Below, in pieces: positions 1 through 8,566 of a stretch of 24,373 nucleotides of DNA. Positions within the stretch are counted from its first letter, which is position 1; each line of letters opens with the position of its first letter. The translations under genes were made by a program, and so were the position numbers. This stretch comes from an uncultured Bacilli bacterium (GTDB lineage Bacteria; Bacillota_I; Bacilli_A; RF39; UBA660): the NCBI GenBank assembly GCA_944363995.1, contig CALVVV010000010.1:1-24373 (forward strand). The letters run 5' to 3'. Below the pieces are notes generated by a model that saw only the letters and a list, made by a program, of their open reading frames with translations, was not told the origin of the DNA and made no database searches.

Positions 1-7
1 GAAATTT

Positions 8-37
8 AAAAACAGCCAATAATTAATAAATTGGCTG
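8..37 (-). terminator. Rho-independent terminator after the spoIIP operon
   Basis: An 8-bp inverted repeat (CAGCCAAT at 13-20 with ATTGGCTG at 30-37) is followed on the minus strand by TTTTTAAA at 5-12. It lies about 40 bases past the stop of the 111-aa gene and would end the spoIIP transcript. A weaker repeat, TCCAG/CTGGA, lies between them at about 44-62. Confidence 0.75.
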
Positions 38-79
38 ATTTTTCCAGTTATTTATTTTCTGGACCGTGAATAGTTACGC

Positions 80-415
80 TTATTCTACTACAAATTTACT
101 GACATATTTAAAGAAACTATCAACACCACTTTTGATAATATTAGATATAGAATTAGATAAATTTAAGCCAACTTGTGATAGTTTTGTTTGGTAATTTTTA
201 TTAGTATTACCTAAATAATCTTCTAAATCAACGTATTTACCATCTTTAATATCTTGTTCAAATCGTTGAATTTGTTCTTGGGTCAAGGTTACTTGTTCAT
301 GTTTTAAATATTCGTAATAACCATATTTATTACTAATAAAAACAGTTATAAAAATAGCAAATAAGATAATAAAACTTAATCTAAATATTTTGGTACGTAA
401 TTTTATTTTTTTCAT
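80..415 (-). CDS. Small single-pass membrane protein encoded with spoIIP
   Basis: This 111-residue protein is not assigned to a named family. Residues 1-11 are basic, residues about 12-28 form one membrane segment, and the rest should lie outside the membrane. The tail has a charged, Gln/Glu-rich helix-prone stretch (about 43-60) and a C-terminal amphipathic stretch rich in Ser, Ile and Phe. Its ATG overlaps the TGA of spoIIP as ATGA, so the two are probably translationally coupled. From that coupling I infer a role in the same process, engulfment-stage peptidoglycan work in sporulation, perhaps as a membrane partner. No catalytic motif is visible. A terminator follows at 8-37. Confidence 0.7.
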   Translation of the reverse strand: MKKIKLRTKIFRLSFIILFAIFITVFISNKYGYYEYLKHEQVTLTQEQIQRFEQDIKDGKYVDLEDYLGNTNKNYQTKLSQVGLNLSNSISNIIKSGVDSFFKYVSKFVVE

Positions 416-1317
416 TTTAATAGCTCCTCTATTGCATCTGCTAAAGCATCAATTGTTAGTATAACTTCATCTATCTTATTATAATTGCCCCCCAACTCTA
501 AAAGAAGAACATTATCAGCTAAATCTTGATTAAAATTATCAACATACTTATTATAAATTCCACGTGATAAAGTTGGATATTTATTATTTATGATATTATT
601 TAACTGATTAGCTAACGCAACATTTTGTTTATAATTGACGTTACAGACAAACATGATTTTAGCATAATCTTTATTATTTATTGTGGTTGTTGTAATATTT
701 TTAGCAACAGCATCACGATGTAAATCAATAATTAAATCAAAATTATAATTATTTAATTTATCTTGTAAAAACTTTCTAGTTACTTGATAACTTTGATTAT
801 AATTCAAATTATTATCTTTGATATATTTATTAACATTTCTTTCTTCAATTATTGTACCAATACCTTTACTATTTAATTTTTCTTGTAATAAAATAGAAGC
901 TAAAATAACTGTATTATCTAAATCGTAACCCTTAATTTTTTCACCTAAATAGCTTTCATTAGGATGAGTACTATAAATATATACCCGTGGATTAGTAACT
1001 ACATTGTTTTGAATATAAGAAAAAACTTGAATTAAATCTGATTCTTTTTCATATGCAAACACTTTATCTAAAATGGAAATTGGTTCTTTTAATTTAATAT
1101 TATTTATAGTATTAATAAAGCCACTAAATAAATTATTATCAATATTAGTTACTAGGTGACTATTGGAATTATGAAGTAATTGATTAATAATTTGGTGATT
1201 ACTATTTAGTTTTATATCTTTTAGTAAAAAATTAATAATTAAAAAAAGTATTAAAGCAAATAAAAAATATTTAATAAAGCATAAATTTTTTCTTCGTTTT
1301 AATCGCATTTTTGCCAT
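412..1317 (-). CDS. spoIIP: Stage II sporulation protein P-like peptidoglycan hydrolase
   Basis: A 301-residue SpoIIP-family protein. In Bacillus SpoIIP is an amidase/endopeptidase that, with SpoIID and SpoIIM, thins septal peptidoglycan and drives engulfment. A basic N-terminus and one membrane segment (about residues 14-32) precede an outer-facing domain. Family motifs from about residue 112 on are a THxxES block (STHPNESY), the IDLHRDA block, a YPxLSRGIY block, a FNQDL block and LLLELGG. The histidines at about 118 and 200 and the Glu at about 274 are the likely zinc/catalytic residues. The first block usually reads HTH; here the first His is Ser. I chose the ATG at 1317 over an upstream GTG because GGTGAG stands just before it. 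The stop overlaps the next gene as ATGA. It suggests an organism that sporulates or recently did. Confidence 0.88.
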   Translation of the reverse strand: MAKMRLKRRKNLCFIKYFLFALILFLIINFLLKDIKLNSNHQIINQLLHNSNSHLVTNIDNNLFSGFINTINNIKLKEPISILDKVFAYEKESDLIQVFSYIQNNVVTNPRVYIYSTHPNESYLGEKIKGYDLDNTVILASILLQEKLNSKGIGTIIEERNVNKYIKDNNLNYNQSYQVTRKFLQDKLNNYNFDLIIDLHRDAVAKNITTTTINNKDYAKIMFVCNVNYKQNVALANQLNNIINNKYPTLSRGIYNKYVDNFNQDLADNVLLLELGGNYNKIDEVILTIDALADAIEELLK

Positions 1318-1347
1318 ACACTCACCCACTTTAATATATTAATTAAT

Positions 1348-1377
1348 ATAACACTTTAGAACTAAATAAAATGTCAA
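1348..1377 (-). promoter_or_regulatory. Candidate promoter for spoIIP
   Basis: On the minus strand a perfect TTGACA (1372-1377) is followed after 18 bases by TGTTAT (1348-1353), ahead of spoIIP at 1317. The -10 is only 4 of 6. A sporulation sigma factor might be expected, but I see no convincing sigma-E pair, so the class of promoter is open. Confidence 0.45.
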
Positions 1378-1399
1378 AAAAACTGATTTAAGTCAGTTT
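1373..1399 (-). terminator. Terminator of the lspA-rluD-rhomboid-ppaC operon
   Basis: The 7-bp inverted repeat AAACTGA/TCAGTTT (1380-1386 and 1393-1399) is followed on the minus strand by a run of T. The ppaC stop codon lies in the loop, so the hairpin forms over the end of the coding sequence. The last Ts lead straight into the -35 of the spoIIP promoter. Confidence 0.8.
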
Positions 1400-3010
1400 T
1401 TCTAAAATTTCTAAAATAGGTGGTATCATTTGTTTTTTTCTTGATACAAGATTTTTTAAATAATGACCTTCTTTAATTCTTTCTAATTGATAGCTTTCTT
1501 TTAATATTTCGCCAGCTGTTTCATTGTATAAAATATATGAACCATTTTTTATAATATCAGTTATAAAAAGCAAAACTATTTTATAATTTTGGGTAAATGC
1601 AATTTTATTAAGTAAATTAACATATTCATCTTTATCATTTAATATATAATCAATATCAGTCGTAAAAACTTGTCCAACACCTATTTTATCGTTATTGTAA
1701 TTGAAATTTTTAAAATCTTGATAAATAATATCTTCTTTATCAAGACCTTCAAGCGAAGAACCAGCTTTAAACATTGCTAAACCATATTCTTGATAATTAA
1801 CCATAGCTATATTTGCTAGTTCAGTTACTGCCTCTATATCTAACTTAGTAGTTGTTGGTGATTTTAAAATTAATGTATCTGATAAAATTCCAGATAACAT
1901 TGCTCCAGCGATATTAACAGGAATAACAACATCATTTTCTTTAAATAAATTATAAATAATCGTATTAGAACTGCCAACAGCCATATTACGAAAATTAATT
2001 GGTAAATTGGTAGCTACAGTACCTAATTTATGATGATCAACTACTTCTACTATCATTGCTTCATCTAAACCATCAACACTTTGTTCTTTTTCATTATGAT
2101 CAACTAAGATAACTTGCTTTGGATGTTTTAAACTTGATAAAGTAATAGGAAGTAATCCTAAGCATTCACCTTTTTGGTTTACAACAGGATAATTGGTATG
2201 CTTAGTTTTAATAGCTATTTCTTTAAATTCAGTATAATAATCTGTATCATTAATACAAGTAGGCGAAATAAAACAAACATTTTCTACAAAATTACTTAAG
2301 CTAATTAATTTTGTCGTATGATAAGTATCAAAAGCTGTAACTATAACATTTACTTTATTATTTCTAGCTAATTCTAAATTATGTTCTGATATTTCACCAT
2401 CACCAACTAGAATAATCATTTTAACTTGACATTTAATTGCATATTCCAAAATATTATTACGATCACCAATAATTAATATATCATTATTAGTAACTTTAAT
2501 ATTTTGAATAAAAGTTGAACTTCGAAAAGCTCCTGTCATAACATTTCCTTCAATTTCATTTTCAAATCGTAATAATTCTTTAGCTTGTAGTGTTTTTAAT
2601 AAATTATCATACGACGTTCTTAATTTAATAAAATTTCCTTGAATTAATTCTCTAGCTAACTCTTTTAAAGTGACTAGTCCATATAATTTTTTATTATCAT
2701 CAACCACTGGCAAACCTGTCAATTCGTTCTCATTCATATAATTAAAGGCTTCATTAATTGATTGTTTAATATTTAAATAACAATTTTTCTTGTATTCAAT
2801 ATCTTTAATTTGAAGTTTAACATCATTTAAATATTTAGGTTGTTTTAAATTAAAATATTTTAAAACATATTTTGTTTCTTTATTTAATTCACCTAAAGTT
2901 CTTGGTTCTGTTTTAAAACCTAATTTATTTTTTAAATACGATAAACTGATACTTGCACATATTGAATCAGTATCTGGTTTTTGATGACCAAATATATATG
3001 TTACTGCCAT
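1388..3010 (-). CDS. ppaC: Manganese-dependent inorganic pyrophosphatase with CBS and DRTGG regulatory domains
   Basis: A 540-residue family II (DHH-type) pyrophosphatase, which splits PPi to two phosphates in the cytoplasm and so pulls biosynthetic reactions forward. The catalytic half is split: N-terminal GHQKPDTDS (8-16), then DHNE (304-307), VDHH (324-327), GSSNT (346-350) and SDT with KSPTTT (377-388). Between them, about residues 70-300, lies a regulatory insert with a CBS motif on each side and a DRTGG-like region (about 155-245) in the middle. Members with this architecture are known to be inhibited by AMP/ADP and activated by diadenosine polyphosphates; I infer the same here. The start has AGGAGG upstream, and the gene follows the rhomboid gene after 8 bases as the last gene of its operon. 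Confidence 0.95.
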   Translation of the reverse strand: MAVTYIFGHQKPDTDSICASISLSYLKNKLGFKTEPRTLGELNKETKYVLKYFNLKQPKYLNDVKLQIKDIEYKKNCYLNIKQSINEAFNYMNENELTGLPVVDDNKKLYGLVTLKELARELIQGNFIKLRTSYDNLLKTLQAKELLRFENEIEGNVMTGAFRSSTFIQNIKVTNNDILIIGDRNNILEYAIKCQVKMIILVGDGEISEHNLELARNNKVNVIVTAFDTYHTTKLISLSNFVENVCFISPTCINDTDYYTEFKEIAIKTKHTNYPVVNQKGECLGLLPITLSSLKHPKQVILVDHNEKEQSVDGLDEAMIVEVVDHHKLGTVATNLPINFRNMAVGSSNTIIYNLFKENDVVIPVNIAGAMLSGILSDTLILKSPTTTKLDIEAVTELANIAMVNYQEYGLAMFKAGSSLEGLDKEDIIYQDFKNFNYNNDKIGVGQVFTTDIDYILNDKDEYVNLLNKIAFTQNYKIVLLFITDIIKNGSYILYNETAGEILKESYQLERIKEGHYLKNLVSRKKQMIPPILEILEKLT

Positions 3011-3018
3011 AATTCCTC

Positions 3019-4176
3019 CTAATTTAATGAATTTATTAAAAATAAAATAAATCCTAAAAAGATAATACTTAAAACTATTCCATTAATTCGCTCTGTTTTA
3101 TTATTTTTATATTTTAAACCACAAATCATAGATACAAATATTCCACCAATCAAACCACCAATGTGGCAAGCATTATCAATTCCAGAAGTGAAAAAACCTA
3201 AAGCTAAATTTAATATAATAATAGGTATTATTTGGTTATATAAAGCATTACCTAAAAATAAACGATAATGATATCCAAAATAAAGCATTGCACCTAAAAG
3301 ACCAAAAATTGCGCCACTTGCTCCTGCACTAATACTATTACTAAAACAAATTGATAACAAACTACCAAATAAAGCACTACCAATATAAATAATTAAGTAT
3401 TTTACTTTGCCAAAAAATGTTTCAATTTGTGATCCAATTATAAATAATGAATACATATTAACAAATAAATGCAATATCCCAATATGAATAAAACAAGAGG
3501 TAACTAAACGGTAATATTGATTAAATTCTAAAACTAAAGTTCGATTGTTAGCACCAAAGTTCAATAAAGTAATATTATCTTCACTACCATTACCCAATAA
3601 ATACATTAATAAAAAAACAAAAATATTAATAAAAATTAAAGCTAAAGTAATAGTTGGTTTTTTAGGCGCGAATATATCTTCTGCTTGAATTGCATCTTTT
3701 TCTGTTTTTTTATTGATATCTGAAGTCAATTTCATAAATAAATTTAATCCTTCTTCTTGATAGTTTAATGTTTTATTTATATCTGGGAACACTTCTAATA
3801 TTTGATTATTTTTAACAACATCATTAAGTGTTTTTGCTTTCAAACAAGTGATATAATCAAATTTATTTTCTTTTAAATGAACATTATCTCCCAAATTAAC
3901 AAAAATACTTAAAGTAGGAACTTTAAATGATAAAGTTTTCTTTTTAATTGATTTCATAATTTGTTTAGTTTTAAAAATATCATAATTTAACTGTTCGTCA
4001 TTATGGATATAATTTGATACAATTCTAATTATTTTATATTCACTTTCTAAATTTTCTAGCCAAATTTCATTTTGGGCACCTCTTAAAACAACTGGATTAT
4101 AATTTTTATCAGTAATAAAATAATGCAATAATTTCATAATAATTTCTTCGTTTTGTTTTGATACTGTATAATTCAT
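3019..4176 (-). CDS. Rhomboid-family intramembrane serine protease
   Basis: A 385-residue protein resembling GluP/YqgP of Bacillus: a cytoplasmic N-terminal domain of about 170 residues, then a rhomboid membrane domain. The membrane part (about 174-384) has some seven hydrophobic segments and the family signatures: HxxxN in HLFVN (236-240, oxyanion Asn), GASG (285-288) with the catalytic Ser287, and the catalytic His338 in CHIGG. Rhomboids cleave membrane proteins within or next to a transmembrane helix; the substrate cannot be told from sequence. Its ATG overlaps the TGA of rluD (ATGA), and GGAGG lies within the end of rluD. The neighbour lspA is also a membrane protease, so the operon may mix protein processing with housekeeping. 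Confidence 0.92.
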   Translation of the reverse strand: MNYTVSKQNEEIIMKLLHYFITDKNYNPVVLRGAQNEIWLENLESEYKIIRIVSNYIHNDEQLNYDIFKTKQIMKSIKKKTLSFKVPTLSIFVNLGDNVHLKENKFDYITCLKAKTLNDVVKNNQILEVFPDINKTLNYQEEGLNLFMKLTSDINKKTEKDAIQAEDIFAPKKPTITLALIFINIFVFLLMYLLGNGSEDNITLLNFGANNRTLVLEFNQYYRLVTSCFIHIGILHLFVNMYSLFIIGSQIETFFGKVKYLIIYIGSALFGSLLSICFSNSISAGASGAIFGLLGAMLYFGYHYRLFLGNALYNQIIPIIILNLALGFFTSGIDNACHIGGLIGGIFVSMICGLKYKNNKTERINGIVLSIIFLGFILFLINSLN

Positions 4177-5054
4177 ATTTCCTCCTTAAATTTATTTAAA
4201 ATATTAGTAAAACAAGATGGTAAATCACAACTAAATTCTAAATATTTATTAGTTGTAGGATGAATAAATCCTAATTCTTTAGCATGTAAACATTGACCAG
4301 TATTATCTATTAACTTTCTTTTTCCATAAATAGGATCATTGACAACAGGATGGCCTATATAATTCATATGAACTCTTATTTGATGAGTCCTACCTGTTTC
4401 TAATTTTAATGCGATTAAAGTGGCATTTTTATATCTTTCTATTACTTCAAAATGGGTAATTGCTTCTTTGCCATCGGCTACAACACTCATTTTTTTTCGA
4501 TCATTTACATCTCTTCCAATTGGTGCATCAATAGTACCCGTATCATTATTAATAACCCCCCATACCAAAGCAATATATTTACGATGTGTTGTTTTTTCAC
4601 TTAATTGTTTAGCTAAAAAATCATGAGCTTTATCATTTTTTGCTATCATTAATAAACCTGTTGTATAAGCATCAATTCGATGAACAATTCCTGGTCTAAA
4701 TTGACCATTATTATTGCTTAATTTATTTGAATAATATAATAAGCCATTAACTAATGTATGTTTAGTATTACCAACTGCAGGATGAACAACCATACCATTT
4801 TCTTTGTTAATTACAATTACATCGTCATCTTCATATATTATGTCTAAATCCATTTTTTCTGGTTCAGCTTTAATTTCTTCTTCAATTATTTTTGGAATTT
4901 CAATTATGTCATCTTCTTTTACTATGTAACTACTTTTAACTTTTTTCCCATTTACAATTATATTTGCTTTACTTATTTTATTCCTACTTAAATCTAATAA
5001 TTTTGATAAATAAGTATCTATTCTAACATTACCGTTTTTTACTTTATGTTCCAT
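4173..5054 (-). CDS. rluD: RluD-family 23S rRNA pseudouridine synthase
   Basis: A 293-residue RluA/RluD-family enzyme that isomerises uridines in 23S rRNA. An S4-type RNA-binding domain fills about residues 1-70. The catalytic domain follows with VHRIDAYTTGL (125-134), holding the catalytic Asp128 of the family's HR(L/I)D motif, and a later GRTHQIRVH motif. The usual text after the Asp is KxTSG; AYTTG here is a mild variant. Its start lies 16 bases inside the end of lspA, with AGGA upstream, which fits one transcript. This pairing with lspA is common in Firmicutes. The exact target uridines cannot be read from the sequence, so RluD rather than another RluA-family member is a best guess. Confidence 0.92.
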   Translation of the reverse strand: MEHKVKNGNVRIDTYLSKLLDLSRNKISKANIIVNGKKVKSSYIVKEDDIIEIPKIIEEEIKAEPEKMDLDIIYEDDDVIVINKENGMVVHPAVGNTKHTLVNGLLYYSNKLSNNNGQFRPGIVHRIDAYTTGLLMIAKNDKAHDFLAKQLSEKTTHRKYIALVWGVINNDTGTIDAPIGRDVNDRKKMSVVADGKEAITHFEVIERYKNATLIALKLETGRTHQIRVHMNYIGHPVVNDPIYGKRKLIDNTGQCLHAKELGFIHPTTNKYLEFSCDLPSCFTNILNKFKEEI

Positions 5055-5485
5055 TTTTTCATTCCTAACAATAATAGTATAATAGAAATAATAATAAATG
5101 AATCAGCTAAATTAAAGATAGCAAAATTAAATATTGTTATATCGATAAAATCTATTACATAACCATACAAAATTCTATCAATTAAATTCCCAATTATTCC
5201 ACTTAATAATAAAGCATAAATGATTATTTCAAAATTATTCAAATTTTTATCTTTTATAAAAAATAAATAAATTATGTTTAAAGCAATTATACCCAAAATT
5301 ATAAATAACCATCTAGCTCCGCTTAAAATGCTAAAAGCTGCACCAATATTATGAACATAGGTTAAGGATAAAAAATCAAATATTTTTATACTTTCATTTA
5401 CATTCATATATATGTTAATTAGTCCTTTTGTTAATTGGTCTATAAATAAAAAAATCATACTAAATATAAATAATTTTTTATACAT
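5039..5485 (-). CDS. lspA: Lipoprotein signal peptidase (signal peptidase II)
   Basis: A 148-residue membrane aspartyl protease that removes signal peptides from diacylglyceryl-modified prolipoproteins. Four hydrophobic segments are present. Family signatures, numbered from this start: DQLTKG (16-21), YVHNIGAAFS (43-52), GNLIDR (99-104), VIDF with Asp112, and FNLADS with Asp128; the last two Asp form the expected catalytic dyad. I chose the ATG at 5485 over a GTG nine bases upstream because AGGTGG stands five bases before it. It is first in an operon with rluD, a rhomboid protease gene and ppaC. Confidence 0.95.
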   Translation of the reverse strand: MYKKLFIFSMIFLFIDQLTKGLINIYMNVNESIKIFDFLSLTYVHNIGAAFSILSGARWLFIILGIIALNIIYLFFIKDKNLNNFEIIIYALLLSGIIGNLIDRILYGYVIDFIDITIFNFAIFNLADSFIIISIILLLLGMKKWNIK

Positions 5486-5501
5486 TAAAACCACCTATAT
5501 A

Positions 5502-5507
5502 ATTATA
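5502..5507 (-). promoter_or_regulatory. Candidate -10 box for the lspA operon
   Basis: A perfect TATAAT on the minus strand lies 16 bases before the lspA ATG. A -35 is poor (TTACTT at 16 bases spacing), and the transcript leader would barely include the ribosome binding site at 5491-5496, so this is tentative. Confidence 0.4.
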
Positions 5508-5597
5508 CTATATTTTATCATATAAGTAAAATCAAATATAGTATGTTAATTTAATTATTATGTATTAAAAGGTTAAAAAAATATCAATTTAATAATT

Positions 5598-5631
5598 CAT
5601 TAAAAAAATATTTGGTTAAATCAAATATTTT
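5598..5631 (-). terminator. Terminator downstream of the pilus gene pair
   Basis: A 10-bp inverted repeat (AAAATATTTG at 5605-5614 with CAAATATTTT at 5622-5631) runs on the minus strand straight into a T run (about 5602-5608). It would stop transcripts coming from the prepilin peptidase gene before the lspA promoter. The stem is AT-rich. Confidence 0.65.
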
Positions 5632-5643
5632 AAATTAATTTAT

Positions 5644-5736
5644 CTAAAATTTTATTAAATCCAAACGATAATAACTTGACCCAGTTATATAAATTTCATC
5701 AAAACAATACCATAAATATTTTCTTAATCGATAATA
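5644..5736 (-). other. Start-less 30-codon open frame after the prepilin peptidase gene
   Basis: Between the prepilin peptidase stop and the terminator, one minus-strand frame stays open for 30 codons and then ends in TAG. It has no ATG, GTG or TTG at its front; it opens right after two TAA codons. Its predicted text is rich in aromatic and charged residues and ends GSSYYRLDLIKF, which looks more like a real protein end than random AT-rich sequence. AAAGGA stands just upstream but in a frame leading to a short ATA-initiated reading. It may be the remnant of a small gene in the pilus operon, or chance. Confidence 0.2.
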
Positions 5737-5770
5737 TTATTATTCCTTTAAATAAATGTTAACTATATTT

Positions 5771-6535
5771 TTAGGTACCTAATAATGTTAGTATTGTATT
5801 TATATCTATATGACTAAAATAAATAATTAAAGCGGCTATACTTAAAAAAGGACCATAAGGTATTTCATGATTTTTATTTGTTTTTAAAATAAACACGGAA
5901 ACTGGTAAAGCAATAAATGCTGATAAAAATATGGTAATAATTGATAATTTCCAACCTATTATCAAACCAAAAATAGCCATTAACTTTATATCGCCACCAC
6001 CCATAGATTCTTTTTTAAAAATAAAATCACCAAAAATTTTAATTAATAACATAATTATAAATGAGATTATAGCATTTACTAATGAATGAAGTAAAATATC
6101 TATTCCATTAATAAAATATATTTCAAATATCAACAATATACCAAAAAAAAGCAAAACACTATCTTCAATTATCATATAATAATAATCACTTAAAATAACA
6201 ATTACTAATAAAGAAGTAAAAGTTAAAGCTATTATTAAATTAAATGATATATTAAATGATAAATAACAAATCACAAATAATAGCCCACACAGTATTTCTG
6301 ATATTGGATAAAATATTGATATTTTTTGCTTACAATTTGAACATTTACCTTTTTGTATTATATAAGAAAAAATAGGAATTAATTCCCAAAATCTTAATAT
6401 ATGGTTACAATTCGGACAATGGCTTCTAGGATATATTAATGACTCTCCTTTTGGTAACCGATATGAAACGACATTATAGAAGGAACCAAAAATAGTTCCT
6501 AGTATAAACAATCCTATAATAATACTTAATTCCAT
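5771..6535 (-). CDS. Prepilin peptidase (type IV leader peptidase)
   Basis: A 254-residue membrane aspartyl protease of the PilD/ComC type, which cuts and often N-methylates type IV pilin-like precursors. After a first membrane segment come two Cys pairs, CPNC and CSNC (about 40-68), the zinc-binding part of the N-terminal domain. The two catalytic Asp are in LSDYYYM (near 127) and in the GGGD motif (near 180). About seven to eight hydrophobic segments are present. It follows the platform protein gene by 11 bases and is surely co-transcribed. No pilin or motor ATPase gene lies in this window, so its substrates must be encoded elsewhere. ComC for DNA uptake is the likeliest role in a Firmicute; I leave the symbol blank because competence is not shown. 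Confidence 0.93.
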   Translation of the reverse strand: MELSIIIGLFILGTIFGSFYNVVSYRLPKGESLIYPRSHCPNCNHILRFWELIPIFSYIIQKGKCSNCKQKISIFYPISEILCGLLFVICYLSFNISFNLIIALTFTSLLVIVILSDYYYMIIEDSVLLFFGILLIFEIYFINGIDILLHSLVNAIISFIIMLLIKIFGDFIFKKESMGGGDIKLMAIFGLIIGWKLSIITIFLSAFIALPVSVFILKTNKNHEIPYGPFLSIAALIIYFSHIDINTILTLLGT

Positions 6536-6546
6536 TTATATTCCCC

Positions 6547-8529
6547 CTACATAGTAATTTTACCATAAAAATCAAACATTGGTATAACAATTGCTAGAAC
6601 GATACCACCAACTATAAAAGTTAAAAACAAAATCATAAATGGTTCAACAAATGTTTTAATTCTAGTGACAGCATTACGATGCAATTCTTGATAATAAGCT
6701 GATACTTTAGCCATCATTTCAGCTAATTGTCCTGTTCTTTCGCCAGTTGTAATCATTTCATAAGCTGGGACAGGAAAAGCCCAGTGATTTTTAAATGCTA
6801 ATGAAATTCTTTCACCTTTTGCTAAATTTGTAATTGTATCAAGAATTAACATTTTATAAATTTCATTATTCGTAATTTTATTTAATATCTCCATACTATC
6901 AGTAATAAAGACATTATGAGCTAATAGCGAAGCAAATGTTTTAGTAAACATTGTCACTTCGTTATATATAATAACATTTCCGAAAACTGGCATATGCATT
7001 GTTATCCATTGAACAAAAGTTTTGAATGCTTTAATATTTTTATATAAATAAATAAAAATTAAAACAATCAATAACACACCAATAATTAAATATAAATAAT
7101 TATTTTGTAAAAAATAACTTAGATTCATAACAAATATAGTTATAGCAGGAATTGTGGAACCATCAATACCTTCATAAATTTCAACGAATTGTGGAACAAC
7201 ATATACCATAATAAAGACAACAGCGGCTACCGCAAATATAAAAATTATTGTTGGATATGTCATTGCAGTAATCATTTGTCGTCTAGTTTTATCTGTTTCA
7301 GTAAAATAATCCGACATGTTATCTAAAACTTCTGGCAGTTCACCTGTCATTTCAGAGGTTTTAACCATATTAATTAACAAACGTGGAAAAGCATCGCCTT
7401 CTTTATCCATAGCTGTTGAAAAGTTATCACCCATAGTTAAATCATAAATCATAGTTCTAAAAATTCTTGAATAAGTTTTGTTTCTAAATTGATGTGACAA
7501 AATTTTTAAAGATTCTACTAACGTAATACCGGCTTTTAGATAAGTAGATAATTGGGTACAAAAGAAAATCAAATCCCTAGTTTTTATTTTAGTTTTATTA
7601 AGGCGATTAGGATTACCATATATTCTTTGAATCCATTTATTAGTTTCGATACTATAAACTTCATTACCTTCACTTAATAGAAAGGAATGTACTTCTACTT
7701 TTGAAAAAGCAGGGAAATAACCTTTGATAATCTTGCCATTTGGATTTTTAGCAACATATTTATACATGATTTTTTCTTCACTTTTTTCTGCATCCGCACC
7801 TTCAAAATCAAGTAATAAAGCTTGACGATTAATATCCTTTTTATTTTGAGCATTTCTCACAAAGCGATTATTAGTAAAAATATTTTTTATTTTTTTAGGT
7901 ATTGTTCCAATTTTCAAGAAAAAATCATTTAAATTTTCTTTAAAACTTTTCTTTTCTAATGTAACATTTTCATTAATGTAAATATCAGCTTTAGTACGTT
8001 CTCTTTCTTTTTCACGAGCTTCTCTTCGTTCTTGTTTTACCTTTTCAGCTTGTTCTTTTTCTTTAATTTTTAACTCTTCTAAACGTTTTCTATTTTCCTC
8101 TTTAATTTGTCTATTTCTTTCTTTAGCTGCTAATTTCTTTTCTTGTTCTAGTTGTTTTTTCGCAAGCATTTTTTCATTTATTTCATTTAACTTAATAAAT
8201 ATTCTTATCAGTATAACAAATGGTGAAGCAACTCCTATTAAAACATATCTAATAAAATGATAAACTATCTTTGAACAAATTATAAAACCAATTAAGAAAT
8301 ATTTTATAAAATAATAAACATAAAGTGATGAATACATAAACCCTATTGTAACAAATTTGATAAAATAATAAATGGTACTAATTATAATATCAATTAAAAC
8401 AAATAATGTGATAAAAAAACCAACATTTATATATTTTATTAATTTAATACTAGTCGTCAACAAAAAATATACCATTTTATAAACATAAATAAATGGTAAC
8501 AAATATGAAGGTTTGTTCAAAGTAATCAC
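6547..8529 (-). CDS. PilC/GspF-type inner-membrane platform protein with long N-terminal extension
   Basis: The C-terminal 400 or so residues are a complete platform protein of type IV pili/type II secretion (PilC, GspF, ComGB): a short leading domain (about 255-293), then two T2SF domains, each ending in membrane segments. It would sit under the pilus and couple it to the motor ATPase. The N-terminal 250 residues are not typical: a hydrophobic region of about 110 residues, including three 18-residue repeats, then a Lys/Glu/Arg-rich coiled coil (about 118-180). Total length is 660 against about 400 for the family. The start is uncertain: GTG at 8529 or 8532 has AAGGGA upstream and fits the promoter at 8567; a TTG at 8520 is also possible. 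The open frame continues upstream but would run past the promoter. Confidence 0.88.
   Translation of the reverse strand: MITLNKPSYLLPFIYVYKMVYFLLTTSIKLIKYINVGFFITLFVLIDIIISTIYYFIKFVTIGFMYSSLYVYYFIKYFLIGFIICSKIVYHFIRYVLIGVASPFVILIRIFIKLNEINEKMLAKKQLEQEKKLAAKERNRQIKEENRKRLEELKIKEKEQAEKVKQERREAREKERERTKADIYINENVTLEKKSFKENLNDFFLKIGTIPKKIKNIFTNNRFVRNAQNKKDINRQALLLDFEGADAEKSEEKIMYKYVAKNPNGKIIKGYFPAFSKVEVHSFLLSEGNEVYSIETNKWIQRIYGNPNRLNKTKIKTRDLIFFCTQLSTYLKAGITLVESLKILSHQFRNKTYSRIFRTMIYDLTMGDNFSTAMDKEGDAFPRLLINMVKTSEMTGELPEVLDNMSDYFTETDKTRRQMITAMTYPTIIFIFAVAAVVFIMVYVVPQFVEIYEGIDGSTIPAITIFVMNLSYFLQNNYLYLIIGVLLIVLIFIYLYKNIKAFKTFVQWITMHMPVFGNVIIYNEVTMFTKTFASLLAHNVFITDSMEILNKITNNEIYKMLILDTITNLAKGERISLAFKNHWAFPVPAYEMITTGERTGQLAEMMAKVSAYYQELHRNAVTRIKTFVEPFMILFLTFIVGGIVLAIVIPMFDFYGKITM
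8209..8370 (-). repeat. Three 18-residue (54-bp) tandem repeats in the platform protein
   Basis: The protein text repeats with period 18: YYFIKFVTIG, YYFIKYFLIG and YHFIRYVLIG each begin a unit, and the units are contiguous. All are hydrophobic with one basic residue at the same place. This suggests internal duplication of one membrane-interacting helix. Confidence 0.75.
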
Positions 8530-8566
8530 CACACATTCCCTTTTTATTATTCTTACAACTATAATG

